Source: Xiphophorus maculatus (lineage: Eukaryota > Chordata > Actinopteri > Cyprinodontiformes > Poeciliidae). Taken from it: 64,000 nt of DNA. Of the stretch, positions 1 to 35,001 are shown one piece after another (positions within the stretch are counted from its first letter, which is position 1; each line of letters opens with the position of its first letter). The stretch is from NCBI RefSeq assembly GCF_002775205.1, contig NC_036458.1, positions 4,680,560-4,744,559 of the forward strand, given 5' to 3'. Made by a program: the position numbers and the translations under genes. A model generated the notes under the pieces. It saw only the letters and a program-made list of their open reading frames with translations, was not told the origin of the DNA and did no database searches.

Positions 1-2589
1 TGCAATATGAATATTTTTTCAGTTTTTTAAAAAATATATTTGTTATGCAAAATTGCTGGATTGGATTTATTTTGTTGCAACTTTACCTCATTTTCATTTG
101 ATTGCATCTTTCAGCATTTGTGCATGTTTGTTCAAATTGGTCATTTGTTTTGGCTGCACACGATTCCCATTGCCTTACAGAAAGTTCCTGTCAGAATTTT
201 AGATTTAATCTATATGAGCATGAATATCAGTAATTTTCTGCTGTTACTGATTAGCGCTAGACAGTGCATTTCAAATGAATCGTTATCGCAATTTGATTGT
301 ATGCAGCATTCATTTTGCTCAGAGTGCAGCAGATGTTGGATAATTGAGAAGTTGTTCTAAAAGCAGATTAAAAAGTAGAAACTACAAGTTTTTTCAATGC
401 TAAAATAGAAGACATAAGCCAGAAAAAAACATTTTTTTAATAAAAACTTTGGTGTTGAAATGGAAATATTGAATTAGTGTAACATTCACCAACATTATTG
501 TTTTCCTAATTCTTTTATTGATACATTTGAGCTGTTTTTCTTGCAGGATGAAATTATTTAACGTGTAAAAGTGACTTTTGAAACAATCATTGAGAGCAAA
601 GTTTTGTCCCTCCCATACATTTTGTTATTGATTTGCTGTATGTTGCTTAGGAAGCTGCACCTGAACCACATTTCACGACTCTTTGCTCAACTGGTAAAGT
701 TATTTTTCAGTGCTGTGTTTCCTGCTACAGATCAGACTTTAAAACAAACTTTCAGTAATGTTGAGTTTAAGAAAAGATGTGAAACCAGCACATTTCTTTG
801 AGAGTATTTTTGTGGCTCTTGTGGCCTGAATTCACAGCAGAGCAGACAGGAAAGAAATAAAGAGATAAGGGGGGAAGAAACGCAGACATGCAGCAAAGGC
901 ACTAAAGTTGGAAGTTAAACACCAGATGGCTGTCTGCAGGTCTGACGCATCAAAAGAGACCGTCTCTGGAAAAGCCCAACCTTCTAAAAATGATGGACTG
1001 AGCTTAGAAGCAGAGATTGTGTTAATAATATAAAATCAAATTCGTCGTTTAATTTTAGCTTTTTGTTTTTGAAGATTTAATTTTAGAGGGAAAAAAATGA
1101 TTTTTTTCCATTATTTTACTTCTTGGGTTTCCATAGTTCAGAGTGATGCCGGCATGCCCAAGGCGGCCATCTTGTTTTACAGCTTCTGTTTATGTTTTGG
1201 ACTTTGAATTCAAGTCAACTTTACAGGCATTTTTTTTTTGTTTCTAATTACGAGAATAAAGTTTTATGAGAATTTTTATGAGAAAAATAAAGACGTAAAA
1301 TGAGGAATGTTGAGCATCTTGTGAAGTTATACTTCGGTATAAATTTTACAAATTATACTTAATAGAAATATGTAACTTTTAACACATCAAAATCAAATTG
1401 TTATCAGCAGCAGGACTTAGAAACTGTGTAAATAACTTTATTTTGAAAGAACTAATTAAAACAAGTTTTTCTGAGTATTTTAAAGATGCTTTTTCTGGTA
1501 AAATTGTAAATATTATGACTTTGTTGTTGTAATTAAAGAAAACAACCAATACTCCCTTATACAACTCACAGAAATAATAACTGAAATTAAAGCCACTTTT
1601 GGAAATATTTTCTTTCATTTTTAGAAAAAAAACTAAAAAAAAAAATCTGGTATGAAAAAATCTGATTTTATTTTTAAGCCTCATCGTCCAGCAATAATAT
1701 ATGTATAATTTTGACTCTGTTGGGATTATTTTTGAACATCCACCAAAAAGTTTATCTTGTTCACCCAACTCTCTGTTGTGTGTTGTAAAATCATTCTGTC
1801 CTGGAAAAAAACATGGAATATGTTAATAAAATCCCCAAATTACAATGACATTTATGCTCATGGTGAGTTTATGTAAAATTCTGACTGAAACTGTAATATT
1901 TGTAATTAGGATGGATTTTTTTTATTTATTTTGTGAAGCAGGAAACTCTTTTAATCAGATCTCCATCATGCAGCGGCTGTGCTTGGCAGCTGAAAAAACC
2001 CTCCTGTGGACAGAGATCCTTCTCTAGTTTTCTTTGTGTTTCACGTATTTATGTCATTGACATGGTTTCTCTACCCCAGAGCAAGCTCAGGGATTCTCAC
2101 ACAGGAAAGTAAGTGCGGTACTCCTGTCACTGCATCAGCATCCTCATTCTTCATGTTGCCTTTTGTGTATGTGCGTGCATGCACTGATACAGTACGTATG
2201 TGCGCACAGAGATTTACATTTCGAGGGATTCATGATCTCTCCAGGCTTTGGACATGTTTGTATGCACGTGTGTCCAGTTCATGCTGCACATGCCTGTTTT
2301 GTAGATGGTTCTTTTACACCTCACAAACGAGTGCTTTTGTTGCAGAGTTTATTGTTTTTCTAAACAGATTTAATACTTTTCATGTGTAGCCTATTAAAAT
2401 AGAACAATCTTGTGTAATTTGTGCTTTAACATGTAGATTTTACAGACTGAAAGTCCAAGCTTATTGTGTGAAGAACCTGTGCTGTGATGTTTTCTTAGTG
2501 CAGTCTGTGTATCTATGGAGTTCAGATGTTGAAGTTCTTTGCTGTCCATTTTGGGTCTGATCACTGTTCGGTTCTCCATTTGATCAGGA

Positions 2590-3655
2590 AACTAATGCTG
2601 CAACTAACAATTATTTTAGTAATAGATTATTCAATTAATCAGATGGAAATACTACCACATTCTGCAGATATTTAATTTTTTAAATAAAATATTAGAAATT
2701 CATTAAAATACGCAAATAAACAAATAATTCAATTACTATTTAAAATAAAATGTGATAACAGCATTCCTTTATCAAAAGCTTGACTATTTGCAGCACAGGA
2801 TGCAGCTAAAAGAACCAAAACGCATGTGAAAAACAAATTAATAAATGGATAGAAAAAGGTGTTTAAGAAATTTTTTTAATGGAATTTGAACTAGGTGAAG
2901 GTAAAGGGACACTTGATGAGTTTTTAGTAGAACAGATTTATAGATTTAAGTTTTTTTCTTTTACCTTAAATGCAAAATGTTTATTTTTGGACGATTTTGG
3001 CTTAAGTAAAGTTCTGGTTTTGTTTTTCTTTTGGCAGTTGGCCTTTTAAGTCTGTATTCTCTAGTTAATGATTAATCTATTACTAAATTAGTTGACAATT
3101 ATTTCAAAAATCGATTAATCATGATTAGTCATTTCAGCCCTAATATTTTTTGTCCATTTTTAACACAATTACTGTTTTGAGTATGATGTTCTTTGAGCAG
3201 TTTATTTTGAGTCTGAATGCTTCAGTTAACAATCAATCAATTACTAAATTAGTTGAAAATTCTTATAATAATCGATTAATTATGATTAATCATTTCAGCC
3301 CTAATATTTTTGTCGATTTTTTTTTTTAACTTATGGTTCTGAGCATGTTGTTCTTTCAGTTATTGGCCTTTTCTGACTCTGTATACTCTAGTTAATGACT
3401 AATTGATTATTAAATTAGTTGATGATTATTTCAAAAATCAATTAATCATGATTAATCTAATTATTAATTTCAGCTCTAATATTTCTTTTGTCCATTTTAG
3501 GCTTAATCGCATCTCTGAGCATGTTTTGTCAGGAAGTGGCCTTTTTGAGTCTGTGTACTCCAGTTAATGATTAATCAGTTACTAAATTAGTTGATTAGTT
3601 GATTATTTCAATAATCGATTAATCATGATTACTCCGATTAATCGTTTCAACTGAA
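2590..3655. repeat. hAT-like MITE with tandemly repeated terminal segment
   Basis: Starts near TGCTGCAACTAACAATTATT. The opposite end, a module containing AATCGATTAATCATGATTA and ending TTTCAGCCCTAAT, is repeated about four times at roughly 170-bp spacing (near 3058, 3225, 3390 and 3560). Related elements sit at 9767-10215, 30499-31416 and 38855-39108. The inverted ends (GGGCTGCAACTAACGA... and ...TCGTTGCAGCCC-like) resemble a MITE class common in fishes. The hAT assignment is from memory of such ends. Confidence 0.7.
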
Positions 3656-4089
3656 CATGAAGTATATACAAAGGTTTCTTTAAACCGTGGCTGCCAGAGC
3701 ATGCTCGATTTTCCTGCTTAGACGGTTTTAATTTGTGCTTCCTAGATGCGTAAAGATTTACCATTTAACTTTTTGCTTATAGAAACAGTCTCTGATTTTA
3801 TCTGTGGGGATATTTACAGAGGCTAAACGTTCATTTTTATTTTAAAATGAAGTCATACATTAGCCTTCATCCGCCTCACCAGCTCACTGCTGCAGTCGGT
3901 TAATTTCCATCATTTTTCAAAAGCGATAACTTGATGGAAATCAGGAGTCCTCACTGCCAAGAATGTGGAAATGTTTATATGCTGCTGTTCTGTTATAGGT
4001 GGTTCACAAATACTTTAGCTTACTGTGGCGCAGATCCTTATGGAAGCATTTCACTGCCACAGTTTGGAAACAAATTCAGGTGTAGCATT

Positions 4090-5215
4090 TTGTTTTAACG
4101 AGAAAGTTCGACGTTAAAAAGTTTGAGTTTTGTTTTCTAAAAAGAGATGAAAAAGTTGTTTAAAAAAAAGTTTTTAATTTTAATGAGTTTTACTTCTCGT
4201 TCTAACGAGAAGGCATTTTCGTTTGAACGATAGTTTGTCATTAAAAAATTTAAACCATTCTCATTTTAATTAGAAAGCTAAAATGAGATAGCTTTAGAAT
4301 TTGAATTTTAGAAAATGAATTTACTAAAATTTTATTTTAGAAATTTTAACAATTTTAAAATAAGAAATGTTAAGTGTCTCATTTTAACAAGTTTGAATCT
4401 TGTTTAAATGAGAAAGTTTCTCATTAAAATGATCATTTCTCTTTAACAGGAGATGCAAAACATTTAAAATGAAAAACTATCAATTTAACGAGAGTTTCTA
4501 GTTGAAACAAACAAATCTGTTAGTAACAACGAGTTTAGGTTGACTCAAAATGAGAAGGCTTTCTCATTTTAATGAGAAACTCTCTTGTTGAAAATGAGAA
4601 AACCTTCTCATTATATCGGGATTCGTTGTTTTAACGAGACTAAAATTTCTCGTTAAAATTATAACATTTCGGGCGTGGCGTAGCGGTTAGCGCAACCCAT
4701 ATTTGGAGGCCTTGAGTCCTCGACGCGGCCGTCGCGGGTTCGACTCCCGGACCCGACGACATTTGCCGCATGTCTTCCCCCCTCTCCTTCCCTGTTTCCT
4801 GTCAGCCTGCTGTCATATGGGGGACACTAGAGCCCACAAAAGAGCCCCTAGAGGGGTTAAAAAAAAAAAAAAAAAATTATAACATTTCTTGTTAGAATGA
4901 TAGTTCATCTCACTCAAATGAGGTTTAGAACTCAATTAAATGAGAATTGTTCTCATTTAATTGAGATTAGTTTTATATCTCATTATAGCGAGAAGGTTTC
5001 TCGTTTAATAAGATGTAAAATTTGCTCCTCTTGTTAAAAATCCTTAACGCAACTTGCCATAACTCTCCTTCTTGCCCTGTTTCTTCTAGATGACTTCTAA
5101 AAATCCCAGAAGATGTTGCTGTTTTACTTTTACAACCTTATTATATAAAAGAGAATATATTTTGGTATTAATGAGATTTAAATCTAGTTAAAATGAGATG
5201 CTGCTTCTGAGTTTA
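4090..5215. repeat. Degenerate array of TCTCRTTTTAACGAGA-like palindromes
   Basis: More than twenty short variants of TCTCATTTTAACGAGAA occur in both orientations in AT-rich DNA, each able to form a small stem. The array is split by the SINE at 4671-4872. I do not recognise the family. Confidence 0.6.
4671..4872 (+). mobile_element. tRNA-derived SINE with perfect target-site duplication
   Basis: The head carries RNA polymerase III promoter boxes: an A-box-like GCGTAGCGGTTAGCGC and a B box GGGTTCGACTCCC. A tRNA-unrelated body follows (TTGCCGCATGTCTTCCCCCC...) and then a poly(A) tail. It is flanked by an identical 16-bp direct repeat, AAAATTATAACATTTC, at 4655-4670 and 4873-4888, so the copy is complete. 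A body fragment with GTTGCCGCATGTCTTCCCCC is seen again near 37590-37610. Confidence 0.9.
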
Positions 5216-5484
5216 TTTCCAAGCTTTGGCAGTGAAACACTGTAGATCTTACAGTGGAACTGTTATTATATTTTTAATTATTTGACCTTTAAGTCAGACT
5301 TGTACTCACTGGATATGATGGATGTTGTTACTGATGTTTTAAATCCACTAGTGCTGTCTGTCTGCCTAACACTGTAGTACCACAGATTGGTCTTTTCTGT
5401 TGTTTTGTGATGGTTTAAGGGTTTTATCTGAGACGGATGAAGCTGAAATCAGAGTTTTGTGTTGATTTGTTTTTTCTGCTCCAG

Positions 5485-8400
5485 CCCCATGAGGACAGTG
5501 AGGAGAGTTTGAGCTCGCTGCCACGCCGAGACACGATGGGCTCCTTCCTGCCAGACAGCGGCTCGTACGAGCTGCTCGCTGTTATCGGTAAAAAAAAAGC
5601 TGAGATTTATGCACTTTTTATGTTTTATAGCATGAACAGTTTCAACAAATCAAACAGCCAAATCACTTTTGTTAATGCATGCAGTATTTTTATTCAGTCA
5701 TGCATTTGTTTGCTTTTCTAATTCTTTTCTAGCTTATTAGTGCTTTTGTTTTGTTTAATTTGTAATAACAAACTGTTTTATTTTTAATATTGGGCTAAAA
5801 ATTTCATTTGTCATTATTAATATTATTATACACTTTTTTTTTTAAATTTTGATCTTTTTTCTCATCTATTAATTCCTTGCGGTTCCATAGCAACGAGTGA
5901 TGTCAGCACACCTGGGGCGGCCATTTTGTTTGAGAAATATGTTTCATAGTTTCTATGTTTTATTTGGACTTTGAATTCAGGTCAACTCTACGACAGAATA
6001 TTAGGGTCAAACTATGATTTGATTTTTGTTTTTAATTACAAGAACAAAGTTATAACTCTACCAGAATAAAGTTGTGATATAACCAGATAAAACATTTGTT
6101 TTAAACATTTTCAGATTACTTTATGCCTCATGAGGATTAGTTAATTTTTTATTCTTTGTCTAGATTTTTTCTGTTTTTTTATATCTGTAAATGGAGCTAT
6201 GTAGGTAAACGTTGAACTCAAAGATAAGTTTGCATCCTATTTTTATACTGACTCATATTTTTGGTTGTTAGGAAAAGGCTTGGACGACCTGATGACTGTG
6301 AACTTGGCTCGTTACAAACCCACTGGAGAACATGTGGCCATTCGTCGAATCGACTTGGAGTCGTGCACCAACGATATGGTCACCTACCTGCAGGTCTACA
6401 TCCTCCTTCTGTTTAAGAATCATTTCTAACTTTGTGATTTATTGGGAATTATTATTTCAGCTACTGTGGTATGAAAAAATGCATGCCTTCTTATAGATTT
6501 CTTCACTTAAATGTTGCAGATCATCAAAGTTTAATACAAAAGAAAAAAATTTTAATTTAATTTTTATGTTTAATTTGAAATCTGTCCAAAACATTGTTGT
6601 TTAGCTTACTTTATATTGTTAGAAGAGTTCAATTTAAATAACATCTTAATTTTACAGGACTTTGGTGGCTAGTGAAGTAGTAAATTTATATTTTCATACA
6701 GAATCATGCTGCTCTGGGCTACTTTTTCCCCTTATCACATTAGTTTATCATTTGAAAACTACCTATGTTACATACTCTGATTAATATGTCTGATTTTAAA
6801 ATTTATTGGATGATTTGAAAACATTTAAGTGTGAGGGGGAAAAAAAAAAAAACAAAAGGTGGCATTTAGATTTTCTCAGCGCTCTACAGTTTTGTCAACG
6901 CTGCAAAAACACTAAATCTTACCGAGTATTTTTGTCCAGTTTCTTGAACAAATATCTTATTTTAAGTGTAATGACTCGCGTGTAACTTTTAGGCAAGATA
7001 TTGGAGCTTGTTTTAATGCAATAATTCGATAATATTGGTCATAAAGTTCTAGTTCCACTGGCACCGTTACCTAGCAACCCCAACCAAGGCCAAGCCGTTA
7101 CCTAGCAACCTAGTTTTAGTTCCATTGGGAGATTATTTCACTTGTATAGCAAGACAATTCTCCCATGATATACGTGAAATAATCTTCCAGTGGAATTAGA
7201 ACTTTTTTGATCAATATTAAGAAATTAAATACTTAAAACAAACCACTTTATCTTTCTGAATAGTTACTGTATGTTGGTTTGTCTTATTTCAAGTGTAGTA
7301 AGATATTGGCACTAGAAAAAAAAAGAAACTTTGTATGATTTGGTGCTTTTGCAGTGAAGTTTTTTTTCTGTCTAATAAAATTTTCCCTGCTAATTTCTAA
7401 GACTTTTCTTTCCTCTTTACACTAGGGTGAGCTACATGTGTCAAAGTTGTTTCATCACCCCAGTATTCTGCCGTATAGAAGCGTCTTTATAGCAGAAAAC
7501 GAGCTTTGGGTCATCACACCATTCATGGCTTATGGTACAGAAACACTCAAAATTTATTCCCCTGTTAAATCTAACGCAGGAGATTTTCTTATCTTCATTA
7601 TTACTTGATCTTGCAGGGTCAGCTAGAGATCTCATCTGCACTCACTTTTCGGATGGGATGGGTGAACTCACCATTGCGTACATTTTGCTCGGCATGCTAA
7701 AAGCTCTTGAATACATCCATCACATGGGATATGTACACAGGTAAGATTAACTGATATATGTGAAAAAGATAACCCTATCTCTAGAATCTGAAGAAGCCTC
7801 TGACTGAAGACGCTCTGTTTTCCCAAGACAGTCTCATGAAGAAGATGATATTAGTTAAACTATGCATTTGGATTTGACTGCTGGTGTTTTTTTTTTTCAT
7901 CGTTTTGCTCATGTAGGAGTGTGAAGGCCAGCCATGTTCTGATATCTGCAGACGGACAAGTCTGCATGTCCGGTCTGCGGAGTATTTTCAGCCTCATCCG
8001 TAACGGCCAAAGGGCCAAAATGGTTCATGACTTCCCTCAGTACAGTGTGAAGGTGCTGCCTTGGCTCAGCCCTGAAGTGCTACAGCAGGTACGGAGCATC
8101 AAAACATACTGCAACCCTGTGTGTCTGTCTTATCAGCAAATATTTTAATTGTTTTTCCCAGAATCTGCAGGGATACGACTTTCGATCAGACATCTACAGC
8201 CTGGGCATCACGGCCTGTGAATTAGCCAATGGACATGTGCCGTTCAAAGACATGCCAGCTACACAGGTGATCAGAAACTCAAAGCTACGTTAGCCATTTT
8301 GACGCCTCATATTGTGTTAAAGATACAATATGAGGGTCCTTAGAGGTACAACAAATTCTCAGAAACACATTAAAAATACTTGAATTCAAGTAAAGAAACA

Positions 8401-10484
8401 AGAAAAGAATCCCAGTTACTCAGCTGTAGTTTTGAATTAATCTATTAAATGGGACAAAATTCACATTTTTCACATTTTTATATTTCCAATAAATTAATGT
8501 TTACATTCCATGGGCAGTGTGCAGTTACCTAACAACCCCAAACACGCTCAGCCCCGTTACCTAGCAACCCAAGCAGAATTCCAGCACATTTGGTCAGCTG
8601 GTTTCACCGCCACTGTACAATGGCTGCTGGAAAAGAAGTGTTTTGTTGTTGACTTCTCATCCAGAAACCACTTTCTGTATTCTTGTAGATAGTGCAGGAG
8701 GCTCCACTTCTGCTTTTCAAAGATGTACAGCTGTATAACTGCACATCCATTTACAGCCATTTTTACTGATGAGTGTAAAAGTTGAGTTGGGGGCGTGGCC
8801 AGCAACAATTTATTTGGATTTAAATGTCTCAATGATGGTGTCAAAACCGTATTTATTTCAATTCATCTGGGAAATAAAACCCACCGTTTTAGGGCTCACA
8901 TGATTAAGAAAGATTATAATGTTATGAATATCTTTAAAAGTTGCCTCTTTGGTCATATTTCAGTCCATTTAGAGCAATGAGCGTTCCCACAACAGGGCAT
9001 GCGTTTCTCGACATACCACCGGTGTAGGGGGCCAAATGCTATTTATCGGCTGATTAGTGGATGGATAAGATCCATCGACGTTAGATTAACTCATTACTCG
9101 ACAATTTGTATCCATAATATATAATTCTTAGTTTACTTTTCAATAATTCACTACTTTTGATTTGGTTTGTAGCATAAAACTCCAGTAAAATGCATTGAGG
9201 CTTGTGGTTGTAAAAAATCCAAAGGGTGTAAATACTTTCGGAAAGGACTGACTTTTGGTTTTAACAGAATGACCTACATTTATTATTTTCTTGAAGATGC
9301 TTCTGGAGAAGCTGAACGGAACCGTGCCTTGCTTGCTGGATACCGCCACGATTCCCCCGGAGGAGCTGTCGCTCAAGCCGTCCCGCTCTGCTGCCGACTC
9401 GGGGATCTGCGAGGGCCCGAGAGCCGGAGGGCTCCGGCACTCAAACGGAGAACCGTCCTCATCCTCCGGAGGACATCCGTATAACCGCACATTTTCCACC
9501 CACTTTCACAACTTTGTAGAGCTGTGTCTGCAGCGAGATCCGGAAAATAGGTTGGTGAAATCCGATTCATGTTGCGTGTGACATTATTAAAAACACGAAA
9601 TGCGTTTTTCTAATTTTTACTTTTTTGTTGCAGACCATCTGCTGCCACTCTTACTGGACATCCTTTCTTCAAACAGGTGTGTGAATTTTTTTTGTTCAGC
9701 TTAAAATGTATGAATCCAGACATGTTTTCTTTCGGTTTTAAATAAGTTTTGTCTTACTTTGTACAAGGGCTGCAACTAACGATTATTTTAGTAATTGATT
9801 ATTCTGGCAATTAATCGGCATATTCTGCAGATTTTTCATTTAACCACCTAAGCATTTTTTTACACAATTTGAAAAAAACATTTTTTTAAAAAGCAAATAA
9901 GTAATTCAATTCCTTTTTTAAAGTAAGAAAATTAACATTTTATTACCTTTTAAATAAAATGTAATAACTTGATTGTGTATAGCAAATGTTGTACCCAGAT
10001 ATGTTGTTCTGAGTAAAACATATTTCCTTTTTTTTTTAAAAATATTAAATGCAAAATGAATGTTTTGGCTTAATTACTGCTCTGACTATGTTGTTATTTC
10101 AGCAAATTCACTTTAAAAAAAAAATCTGTTCACTCCGGTTAAAGATTAATCGATTGCTACATTATTTGAGGATTATTTCAATAATCGATTAATCACGATT
10201 AGTCATTTTAACCCTACTTTTTGTATTGGAAAAACATCTTTCCAGCTGCACTTGAGACTTAATTTCTTTTATGACAATAAAATAGCTTCTCCTTTCCCAT
10301 TTATCTCACATTATGTTTGTCTTTTCAGATCAAACGTCGACCGGCGGAGGCGCTGCCTGAGCTGCTGCAGCCAGTGTCACCCATCACTTGCTTCGAGAAC
10401 TCCGGGCCACAGGACTCCGTTTCTGGACTGGCTAGTCTGGAGTCTGGCCTGAGCTACCTGGAGGTGGACGACTGGGACTTCTGA
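5485..10484 (+). CDS. strada: STE20-related adaptor alpha pseudokinase (STRADalpha), nine exons read; N-terminus uncertain
   Basis: STRADalpha binds the tumour-suppressor kinase LKB1 (STK11) together with MO25 (CAB39) and activates it allosterically. Coding exons read: 5485-5587, 6272-6393, 7426-7534, 7617-7740, 7917-8088, 8162-8266, 9297-9550, 9634-9676 and 10329-10484 (stop 10482-10484); all introns are GT-AG. The joined protein keeps the STRAD order: [12 protein letters not shown], then a degenerate nucleotide loop ([10 protein letters not shown]), [48 protein letters not shown] and [14 protein letters not shown]. Pseudokinase marks are visible: VAIRR has Arg where active kinases have the VAIK Lys, HRS replaces HRD, and SGLR replaces DFG. 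It ends in VDDWDF, the tail that docks MO25 (WEF in human). No upstream exon is certain. 2078-2106 lies between a good acceptor and a GTAAGT donor and is a weak candidate. The Met in DTMGSFLP (5536) could start a short isoform. Confidence 0.93.
6901..7356. repeat. Palindromic MITE (CACTGCAAAAACAC family), copy carrying paired X-box cassette
   Basis: In strada intron 2 of the exons read. The left arm starts CTGCAAAAACACTAAATC and the right arm ends CTTTTGCAGTG. The arms are reverse complements over most of their length (TTCTAGTTCCACTGGC against CCAGTGGAATTAGAAC). Two GTTACCTAGCAAC palindromes at 7066-7078 and 7097-7109 lie in the centre. I do not assign a transposon superfamily. Confidence 0.85.
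8515..8835 (+). repeat. Dispersed 320-bp repeat with X-box-like pair at one end
   Basis: Contains GTTACCTAACAAC (8524-8536) and GTTACCTAGCAAC (8556-8568). A body with TACAATGGCTGCTGGAAAAG and GGGGGCGTGGCCAGCA follows. Relatives occur at about 28560-28960 (reverse), 42080-42395, 48070-48370 (reverse) and 49345-49560. No coding capacity is seen and the class is unknown. It lies in the strada intron between 8266 and 9297. Confidence 0.75.
9767..10215. repeat. hAT-like MITE
   Basis: Left end GGGCTGCAACTAACGATT. The right end, ...ATCACGATTAGTCATTTTAACCCT, is an imperfect inverted copy. The interior is AT-rich and non-coding. Same family as 2590-3655. It lies in the last strada intron. Confidence 0.7.
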
Positions 10485-11677
10485 CAGTAACGGACTCAAC
10501 AAGCAGAGGATTTTATGGAGAAGCTCTTCACTGAGGATGGGATTTGTTATGTTATTGATCTCCTTTTAAGTGATTTCCATGGTAATTTAAAAGGAAGTTG
10601 TTATTCACAGACAAATTTAAAGCTAACAGTGTCAGGGCTATTGTGAACAAGTGGGCATGGAGGAGTACATTTCTGCCTAATTACTCACCAATTTACAAGA
10701 GAAAAACATGGAAAGTTTGTTTGTTGTAAATATGTAGGGGAAAATTTTAGTTTTCCACATTTACAGGCAATAATGTATTATGTTAAAACTAGAATATTCT
10801 GACACTATAAAGTCAGAAATGTGTCGGGGGGGGGAGGCTGAATTTTACCAGGTGAAATCTCAAATTAAAGATAAAATCAGATCTCTGCAAAAAAGAAAGA
10901 AGTCCTCTAAGAATGAGTTTTTCTTTTGAATCAAAACATATTTCTGGTCCTAAATTTACTGCTCAAATCTTTTTGTTGCAAATGCCCAGCTTTATGATCT
11001 CAGAGAAATTATTTTTGTTTTCTTTGCAAGTTTTTGGCTTTACAGTGTCAAAAGATTATAAAATGTATGCCTTCTTGCAAATTTACAATTATCAGAACAG
11101 TCAGGGTTTTAATCTTGTAAATATATTAAATTAATCTCACAACTTTTTAGTTTCCAGGTGGAAATTTACTCCACCGTGACCAGTTATTTTCTTTTAATGC
11201 TCCTAATACTCTGCATCTTTCTTGATGTCTTGCTCATGTTCTGTTTTCTAGATATGCACAAACTCTCACATGGCACTGAAGGCCTGACAACGGTTCACTA
11301 AAACACAAAATGCCATTTCTGAGTCGATCAGAAGCTGCTCAATATTTTTTCAGGAACACTTATTTTGCATTAAAATTGTAACTTTATAATTTTCCACAGA
11401 TGACTGTTACCGCCTTAAAGCAGATGTAAATGTTCTTGATTAATCAACTGAACAAACAGGATGTAAATGGGTTTTTCAGTTGCTTCAGGCTGTTTTTTGT
11501 TGCATAGTTTGCAAATGAGTGATCGGGGTGTTACTCATGGGGAAAGTTAATCTTTCTTTTATGCTTGTTTTGTTTGCATGTATATTTGAACGTAAGGGCA
11601 AAAATTAAACCTTAACAATAAACTCAGTGGAACTTCATATTTTACCAAAATGGAGGCTGTAAAGCTTCTAAAAAATA
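10485..11677 (+). other. strada 3' UTR and its poly(A) signal
   Basis: AT-rich sequence without a credible frame follows the strada stop. An AATAAA at 11617-11622 is the best poly(A) signal. It lies only about 55 bp from the opposing signal of rnf113a (TTTATT at 11678-11683 on the + strand), so the two transcripts end almost against each other. Confidence 0.7.
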
Positions 11678-11683
11678 TTTATT
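11678..11683 (-). terminator. rnf113a poly(A) signal AATAAA
   Basis: TTTATT on the + strand reads AATAAA on the - strand, about 55 bp past the rnf113a stop codon. Confidence 0.65.
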
Positions 11684-11735
11684 GAAAATTTACACAGACA
11701 AACACAAAGAGAGGTTTAAAAAAAATCATATGATG

Positions 11736-35001
<23,266 letters not shown>

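Larger units (their letters stand above)
1..5484. other. Region upstream of first recognised strada exon; mostly repeats
   Basis: No open frame here resembles a known protein. Contents seen: AT-rich unique sequence (1-1100); a dispersed-repeat fragment containing GGCGGCCAT (about 1120-1260), with relatives near 5880-5990 and 43000-43100; AT-rich sequence containing GAGAATAAAGT motifs; a MITE with its end amplified (2590-3655); a palindrome-rich array (about 4090-5215) interrupted by a SINE. The strada promoter and its 5' exons may lie here or before the window. Confidence 0.5.

Noticed and set aside
2006-2389. 127-residue frame upstream of strada
   Set aside because: No similarity recognised. 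Only the 29-bp segment 2078-2106 between an acceptor and a GTAAGT donor is of interest, and it is mentioned under strada as a weak exon candidate.
4671-4765. Functional tRNA gene
   Set aside because: A and B boxes are present, but the sequence continues into a SINE body and poly(A) tail with a target-site duplication, so it is a retroposed SINE head.
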